This document shows positions 57,772 through 64,000 of a DNA stretch of 64,000 bases, piece after piece. The notes below the pieces were generated by a model that was given only the letters and a program-made list of their open reading frames with translations, was not told the origin of the DNA and ran no database searches. Location of the stretch: contig CP085827.1 in the NCBI GenBank assembly GCA_020809705.1, forward strand, positions 1,302,001 through 1,366,000, read 5' to 3'. Source of the DNA: Calonectria ilicicola (Eukaryota > Ascomycota > Sordariomycetes > Hypocreales > Nectriaceae). Every line of letters starts with the position of its first letter. The first letter of the stretch is position 1. A program made the position numbers and the translations under genes.

Positions 57772-59553
57772 ATGGCTTGGTCGCGCAACCTCCTTCTCCT
57801 CCTCCCCTTCATGGGCTTGGGTCCCGTTCTCGCCGATCATCTAGGCCCAAGATATCCACCACCCCGAGACTTGACCAGCGATGGCAGTATTGTATACGAT
57901 GCCTGGAAGACTCTTGGTGACAGTCTGGGGGAATACATCGAGGCGAAAAAGACCCCCGATAACTACGACGACCCAATTCAGTTCGCCTGGAACTTGACTT
58001 TTTCTCTGGGCATGTTCTCACTTTACGACGAGGACACGAACAATGATCTACAATTCCATCACATATCGCACCGCGAAGCTCACTCAGAGCTCGGAACAAG
58101 GAAGCTCACTGGCGACAGCATCTACCGAGTCCAGAGCGTGACTAAAGTCATGACTGCTCTGGCTGCGCATATGCATTTTAGTCCTGACGATTGGGAGCGA
58201 CCTCTCACCAAGATCTTTCACGAACTCAATAGCTTGAACCTCACTGATGACTTCCCATATGTCGACTGGGAAGAACTTACTCCAATTGCCGTCGCGTCTC
58301 AGATCGCCGGTTTACAAACCAACCCGCCTCTGCTCAACCTGTACACACCCAAGGATCTGGAGCCGATGGTGGCTCAGGGATTTCCTCCCATCAACCCAGA
58401 AACTGACCCTGTTTGGTCAAGACTCCGCTGCGACATCCTCACCCCCAACTTTTGTGCTGCTAACGATGCGGGAAAATATGTCGAAGGTCTCGCAGAGCTC
58501 CCTCGTTATTTCTCTTCCTGGACCTCCCCGGCGTATTCCAACGCAGGATATATCCTCTTTGGGCAGATATTCGAAAAGCTGACCAAGAAAAGAGCGGGAG
58601 ATGTGATCCGCGACGAAATCTTTAAGCCTATCGGAATGACCAACTCCCGAATGGATGGGCTGGAGCGATCGGAGTGGCGCCATGCCGTTATTACCACCGA
58701 CGACGTTACATCTGCTAATATCTCGTATGGAGGAGACCTAAACATTACCAAGCCATCGGGCGGCGCAATGTCCAGCACAAACGATATGGCAAAGCTCGGC
58801 CTGGCTATCTTGAACAGCACCTTTCTTCCACCAGCCGTCACACGCAAGTGGATGAAGCCTCGTTCTCATTCAGCCAGGCTGGACTTTTCCATGGGCACTC
58901 CCTGGGAGATTATCCGATATACCAACCCCGACAACGGCGTTGTTACAGACATCTACACCAAGGCAGGTGATGGTGGCGGCTTTACTTCCTCATTGATCCT
59001 GATTCCGGATTTCGGAATTGGATTTAGCATGCTCACAGCAAACCCACTGGAAGCTACCCGGCCACTGATTGCCGCAGCTATTGGGGATCTCATGGTCGAG
59101 ACTCTGCTCCCCGCATTGATGAAGCAAGCTGCAGCCGAGGCTGAGAGCAATTTTGGTGGTACTTACAAGGCCGCGGGCGATTTGGACTCAACATTGACCT
59201 TGGCTCTTAACAAGACTGCGGGCGCGCCTCCCGGCCTCATGATTACCAAATTCATCAGCAACGGAACGGATCAGATCAAGCTCAACAAAGGGCTTTTGCC
59301 TACTCGACTTGTACCGGTGACAACTGAGGGTAACCAAGTGATGATGCAGGCGCTCTCTGACTTGGATGCCCCTAGAGCGAAGAGCCGCTTAATGTCATCC
59401 TTCGTGTTCCAGGATTGGATTAACGCAAGTGGAAGCCCTTATGGAGGAATTCCGGAGCCTTTGTTTGTGTTTGAGGTTGATTCTAACGGAAAAGCATCCT
59501 CCGTAAGCCCTATTGCTTACCGGGTCGAGCTGCAGCGTGGGGCGAAGGAGTAG
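57772..59553 (+). CDS. Secreted serine beta-lactamase-like hydrolase
   Basis: A single-exon gene of 593 residues with a signal peptide at about 1-21 (NLLLLLPFMGLGPVLA). The class C beta-lactamase/penicillin-binding fold is indicated by the nucleophile motif Ser122-Val-Thr-Lys125 (QSVTKVMTAL), the Tyr255-Ser-Asn257 motif (AYSNAGYILFG) and a GDGGGF stretch in place of the KTG box. About seven N-glycosylation sequons (such as NLTF, NISY, NITK, NGTD) fit secretion. Fungal members hydrolyse esters, amides or lactams; some detoxify plant lactams and others sit in polyketide clusters. It is convergent with the four-domain reductase, ending 250 bases from it. Joint function with that enzyme is possible but unproven. 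Confidence 0.9.
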   Translation: MAWSRNLLLLLPFMGLGPVLADHLGPRYPPPRDLTSDGSIVYDAWKTLGDSLGEYIEAKKTPDNYDDPIQFAWNLTFSLGMFSLYDEDTNNDLQFHHISHREAHSELGTRKLTGDSIYRVQSVTKVMTALAAHMHFSPDDWERPLTKIFHELNSLNLTDDFPYVDWEELTPIAVASQIAGLQTNPPLLNLYTPKDLEPMVAQGFPPINPETDPVWSRLRCDILTPNFCAANDAGKYVEGLAELPRYFSSWTSPAYSNAGYILFGQIFEKLTKKRAGDVIRDEIFKPIGMTNSRMDGLERSEWRHAVITTDDVTSANISYGGDLNITKPSGGAMSSTNDMAKLGLAILNSTFLPPAVTRKWMKPRSHSARLDFSMGTPWEIIRYTNPDNGVVTDIYTKAGDGGGFTSSLILIPDFGIGFSMLTANPLEATRPLIAAAIGDLMVETLLPALMKQAAAEAESNFGGTYKAAGDLDSTLTLALNKTAGAPPGLMITKFISNGTDQIKLNKGLLPTRLVPVTTEGNQVMMQALSDLDAPRAKSRLMSSFVFQDWINASGSPYGGIPEPLFVFEVDSNGKASSVSPIAYRVELQRGAKE

Positions 59554-59801
59554 TAGACTCTGACATTACTGGGGTTTCTTGGCGTTTTAAATAGCATGGT
59601 ATTGAATTTAGTATAATATATGATATAAAATTAGCCTTTTACAACACTGGTTCTGCTCTGGTTTCATGATGCGTGGGACTGAATTGTCAATTTTAGGGCA
59701 TCAAACAGATCTGGCCACAAATGTGAAAAAGCAATCCGAAGGGATCAGTATAACATAAAATTCCATTCCAACTTTACCAAATATTGCTACCGTAAATTAT
59801 C

Positions 59802-62800
59802 CTAAACCTTTTGCAAAAACCACTTTACTTCATCAATAACTTTATCCTGGTCAGCCTCTGCATCAATGGGAATGACGTCTGCCTCTGAGGAACCGGGATC
59901 CTCATGAAGGTCCAGCTGACCATCAACCATTGCCGCACTCATATAATGTCCCTGTCTCTGTTCTAATCTCTTGGAGAGCACGTCCCTTCCAGCTTGTAAA
60001 TCGAAAATGACAACCTTGACACCGCGCTTGGCGAGCGTGTCACGAAGTCTTGATCGATAAGCCTCTTTTAGTGCAGAGCAGCTAATGACAATCGAGTCAT
60101 AGCCTAGCTCGAATAGTGTCTCCTCAGTGTGAGAAGAAATACGGTCTAGCCAAGCGAGGCGGTCGTCATCGCCGAGCGCCGTCTTTGACCTCATCTTTTC
60201 CACAGCTGCGCGGCTGTGAAGAGTATCGCCCTCAATGAATGGCACATCAAGTGACTGAGCAATGCTGCCGCCGACAGTTGATTTGCCGGTTCCACAGGGG
60301 CCCGCAACAATAATTGCAGTCTTCGGTGCTTCCTGGGTGGCCTCCTTCTTCCAAGAAGTCTTCAGGAAGTATCCAATAAACTTATTGACAAGATCCTGAT
60401 CCAACACAGGAGCATTTGCCAGTGCGGGAGACAAGGAGCATGCAACCTGGGTTTCGAACGCCTTGTTTGGCGCGAATTCATCCTTGTCGTATTTTGAGGC
60501 GAAGAAATCTGTGAGCTTGGTCGGAGGGTTAACCTTGGGGTCTGGGTTCGAGTTGCGGAGTCGCTGGATCCACTCCTTGGGCTCAACCTCCTCGAATGAC
60601 AGTCCTGCACTTCGTAGAGCAGGAAGAAGATCATCCGTCCAGCTAAACATCTTAGGGTTAGCTACGTTGGCAAACAAGCTGCCAGCACTGGAAAGTGAAA
60701 TATCAGATACTGCCTCTGCTACTGTGTCAACGGGGAGCCAAGATGGCGTCTCCTTGAGTTTTGGCAGAGATCCAACAGTCACTGCAGTCTGCATCATCAT
60801 GGGCACAGCCTCTTGGGCATTCCATACACCGTTCTGGGTATCACCCACAATCTGACCGACCCTCAAAATACGCGCTGTGACTCCGCTGGCAGCCGCCTTG
60901 GCGCACAGGTGCTCGGCAACCGACTTGGATTGCGCATAACCCATGCCCTGGGCCCACTCAAGGGCAGGCAATGCCTCAGGGATAGGCACAGTGGTAGCTC
61001 GAGAGACGGTGCTGACGGATGAGCAAAAGTTCATCGAGGCCTGGGATGAGGATGATTGGCAGAGGTTAATGAGGTTGGCTACACCAGCGACGTTGCTCTT
61101 CTCAAAGCTCGAAAGCTGCATGTTGAAGTTGACAGCCCATGCGCAGTGAATGACAGCTCGGAGGTCAGCACCGATGGACTCGTAGTCCGAGTCTGACAGG
61201 CCAAGCTTGGCATCGGAAAAGTCGGAAGGAAGAGCAATAATCTTACGTCGGGATTCGAGCGAAAGGGAGTGGTAGACTTGTCGCTGGGTCATGGATTCCT
61301 TCACGCGTTCAGCTGCCTGCGACTTGTCCTTGGCTCTGACAAGACAGTAGATGCGGTCGACATTCTGAGTTGTCAAAATCTTGGACACAACATGGGCACC
61401 CAGTGATCCAGTTGCACCAGTTACCACCTAGAAAAGTTAGTCCAATTCATTGATTTAGAGACGGAAAAGAAACTTACGATAGAGGAGCTAGCATTCTGAG
61501 GTGCCTTGACTGCGTACTTCTCAATCAAGGACTTCATCTCATCTTCGATGGATTCCTTGGCATCGGCCTCAGCTCCAATCCTCAGATTGAGCAGAAACCT
61601 GCTCAGCTTCTCAATGGAGGGTTGCTCAAATACGATATTCTGGCCAAGCTTGTTACCGCCGATATCAATGGTCTTCAGAATCTCGCTTCGCATCTGAATG
61701 GCCTGCAATGAATCGAGGCCAAGCAGGAAGAAGTCAGTGTCATCAGACACTTCCTTGTTCGTGGCTAGAGTTCGAGAGAGGAGCTCCCGAATAAACTTGT
61801 TAAGCTCAGGGAGGTCCAGCTGCTGGAGATCCGCATTGCCAACATCTGCAGAGTCATAAGCTTCCTCAATCTCTTGTTGGAACTTCTTGATAAAAGCCTG
61901 TCGGATGACACTTCCCTTGTCGGTTCGGGGATATTCACAATCGTGGGGTAGAATGCGAACCATGTCCTTGGAAATACGAGCGAAGGCATCAGCGGCTTCG
62001 TTGGCAGAGTCAACGATAGGCCAGATAGCTTCGAGAATTTCATCATTCGATTTACCAGCCCAAATAGATGAAGGGACGACGAGAATGCCCAAATATGGTC
62101 GACCAGCACCGAAAACCACTGCTTCGGCAATATTCTTGTTGGATCGAATTGTGCCCTCCATAGCGAGAGGGTTGAACTTTTCGCCGTTGACCAAGACGAT
62201 GGTGTCGTCGATTCGGCAGATGTACTTCCATGCTCGAGGGATGGTTGGGTGAGGCTCAAAAAGATCCTTTGTTGTATAAGAGTTGTCGGGCTGGTTGGAC
62301 TGAACCTTGGATGGCCATCCGTCTGTGACACAGCACTCGTACAAGTTTGTTCCTCTTGGGATCCACTTGAGGTATGGCGATAATTTATCGTGCTCTCGGA
62401 CGTAATTCCAAGCCTTGTCACCATCGGCTCGGAAGGAGGTCATGAGTTGACCAACTTCAGTGCTGTTTTGAAGTCAGCGTGAAACCTCCTAGAGAAGAAG
62501 GAAGGGAAGAAACTTACGCGCCGTAGTGTCCAACCAGGTTAACGCCATTATCAACGAGGAGGTTGCCAAGATCATCTGGACAGGCAGATCCTCCGTACAT
62601 GACAACGCGAAGGTCTCGCAGGAGAGAGATACCCTGCTCTGTCTCAGCGAGCAACTTGAGTGCATATGGTACTCCGTAAAAAATCTCAAACTTGTGCTCT
62701 TTCATAATCTTGAGCAGATGCTCCTGAGTAAGAGGCAAGTCGGCATTATACATGTAAATCGGCTTCTTGGACCAAATGGCACGGAACAGGTTGCAAATGC

Positions 62801-63610
62801 CATGGTTGTGGAAGAGAGGCAGGGTGATGAATGCCTTCATTTCCATACTCGAGGAGTAATTGGCCAAGCAGGACTTGTGAGGCTGGTAAATAGGTTTGGG
62901 GAGACCCGTTGAGCCTGGATTGTTAGCCGATGCAATCTCGCTTCGGGATTGATGTACTTACCACTTGAGTGGATAATAAAGGCAATATTTCGGGCTTCAA
63001 TTTCGCCATCAAGTGCGGCGTCCAATTGGGTATCGCCATGGGCCTCAATGGGGAACTCAAATGTGCTTCGTCCGGCGATTTCAAGCAGCTCAATGCTAGG
63101 AATGGCCTTTTGCACCTCTGAAGAGATTTCAAAGTGTCTGGCTTCAGCAACAATTGCCGTGGCGCCAGTGGTATTAATGAGAGACTCAATGGCCAATTGA
63201 GGTATTCTAGTTGAGAGTAACAACACCGTGTGACCAAGCTTGCTTAACGCGAGCATGGTGATCATGTATTCTAGATTCGAAGGGCCAAGCATGGCCACAA
63301 CCCTCGGCTTCTCAGCCGAGGATGCTCGCACTGGTAGCTTTGCCTCATATTTCTTGGCAACTCTCCATGCAAAGACATCCAATTGCTGAATGGTGTAATT
63401 GACGAAATTGGAGCCAGAGGATGGGTAAGAAACTGCATGGGTGTGAGGGTGGTGCAAGGCACGACTGCGGATTAGCCCGTCCACTGTGACGAGGGACGAG
63501 TCATCGTCAGCCGCAACTGCAACAGTGGGGGCAGGCTGCACCTCGCCAAGACTGTCCGCATCATTGGGCAGACTCTCCAATGGGCTAGGAATATAGACAG
63601 AGGCCGGCAT
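59802..63610 (-). CDS. Adenylation-thiolation-reductase enzyme fused to a gluconokinase-type kinase
   Basis: Exons on the minus strand are 62962-63610, 62518-62914, 61478-62462 and 59802-61427, giving 1218 residues with all phases closed. Domain order: an AMP-forming adenylation domain (about 40-540; IIHSSGSTGLPKP, LPLFHNHGI, YGATEVG, IDDTIVLVNGEKFNP); a carrier domain with the attachment Ser at about 600 (DFFLLGLDSLQAI); a thioester-reductase domain (from 677; TGATGSLG nucleotide loop, Tyr840 and Lys844 of YAQSK); and a P-loop kinase (about 1046-1218; GPCGTGKST at 1052-1060, EGDTLHSRAAVEKM, LGDDDRLAWL, SCSALKEAYRSRLR, RQGHYM). The first three domains are those of NRPS-like carboxylate reductases that make aldehydes. 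The fourth matches gluconokinases of the GntK type. The protein begins MPASVYIPSPL, without a signal peptide. The substrate cannot be read from the sequence. Confidence 0.93.
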
Positions 63611-64000
63611 TTTTAAGAAAAGAGAAGACAGATGTCATTGGATCTGGTCCAAGCATCAAGGACGATGCGATGGCGACATTATGTACACTCGAGAAGAAGG
63701 CTGTGATGACGGTCTGTGTACGGACTTCCATCCGCTTACAGAATGGAGTAGAGCGGACTCGGCGTGCTTCAGATCTCGGACTTGGAGAAGTGCTCTGCGT
63801 TGCGGGTTTGGCGGATAAATCTCCGCTCAAGTGATGAATCAGCTTCGCGTCTGCACAGATACCGGTTGGCGGCGCGATTGTTGCCACTAGCGTCGTATTG
63901 CGCGGAGATATCCGGATGCTCGTCGAAGACACACATCCAGTTCACTGGTGGAGAAGACGGCCAGGTTCAAGGTACAGTGCCCTCATGACCAAAACCCCAG
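63611..64000. other. Upstream region of the four-domain reductase
   Basis: Should carry the promoter of the minus-strand reductase gene. Open frames here (63585-63932 minus, 63764-63988 plus) have no recognisable features. The window ends before any next gene is visible. Confidence 0.4.

Overview
The window is nuclear DNA of a filamentous ascomycete (Pezizomycotina; the exact genus cannot be fixed from sequence alone). Supporting signs are short spliceosomal introns of about 45-90 bases with GTAAGT-like donors, a class III chitin synthase, a fungal Zn(II)2Cys6 regulator, a pectin methylesterase, an HsbA-type surface protein, an intron-bearing tRNA-Leu, and a retroelement wrecked by RIP-like C-to-T mutation. 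I re-derived exon joins by hand for every multi-exon gene; reading frames close across all joins except where stated.

Left part (1-15422). An isocyanide synthase (DIT1/PvcA family, 5' end cut by the window) is followed by a membrane-anchored cytochrome P450, a small possible specialised-metabolite locus. Next come a seven-exon TIM-barrel sugar isomerase/epimerase-like gene, a secreted HsbA-like protein, a secreted pectin methylesterase, a second P450 and a dienelactone hydrolase-like enzyme.

Mobile block (15423-22468). A complete 7036-bp Ty3-type LTR retrotransposon lies here, with 399-bp LTRs and a 5-bp target duplication (GATAG). Its interior is so AT-rich that no long reading frame survives. 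A 140-bp insertion of normal composition, with its own 5-bp duplication, sits inside it and is evidently younger than the mutation.

Central part (22469-36300). A methylmalonate/malonate semialdehyde dehydrogenase, a DUF1688 (Urc4/Urg3) protein and a Dal5-type MFS transporter look like a pyrimidine (uracil) catabolism group. A Zn(II)2Cys6 regulator and a catalase follow, and copies of GGCGGAA/TTCCGCC lie upstream of both. A 247-bp inverted-repeat element sits just behind the catalase.

Right part (36301-64000). A DUF7703-like seven-helix membrane protein, a secreted lactonohydrolase, a gene-poor 7 kb holding one tRNA-Leu(CAG), a class III chitin synthase, a degenerate metallo-beta-lactamase-like gene with an apparent frameshift, an RTA1-like membrane protein, a 404-bp inverted-repeat element with 6-bp target duplications, a secreted serine beta-lactamase-like protein, and, convergent with it, a 1218-residue adenylation-thiolation-reductase enzyme with a gluconokinase-type P-loop kinase fused at its C-terminus. 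That fusion is the most unusual protein in the window.
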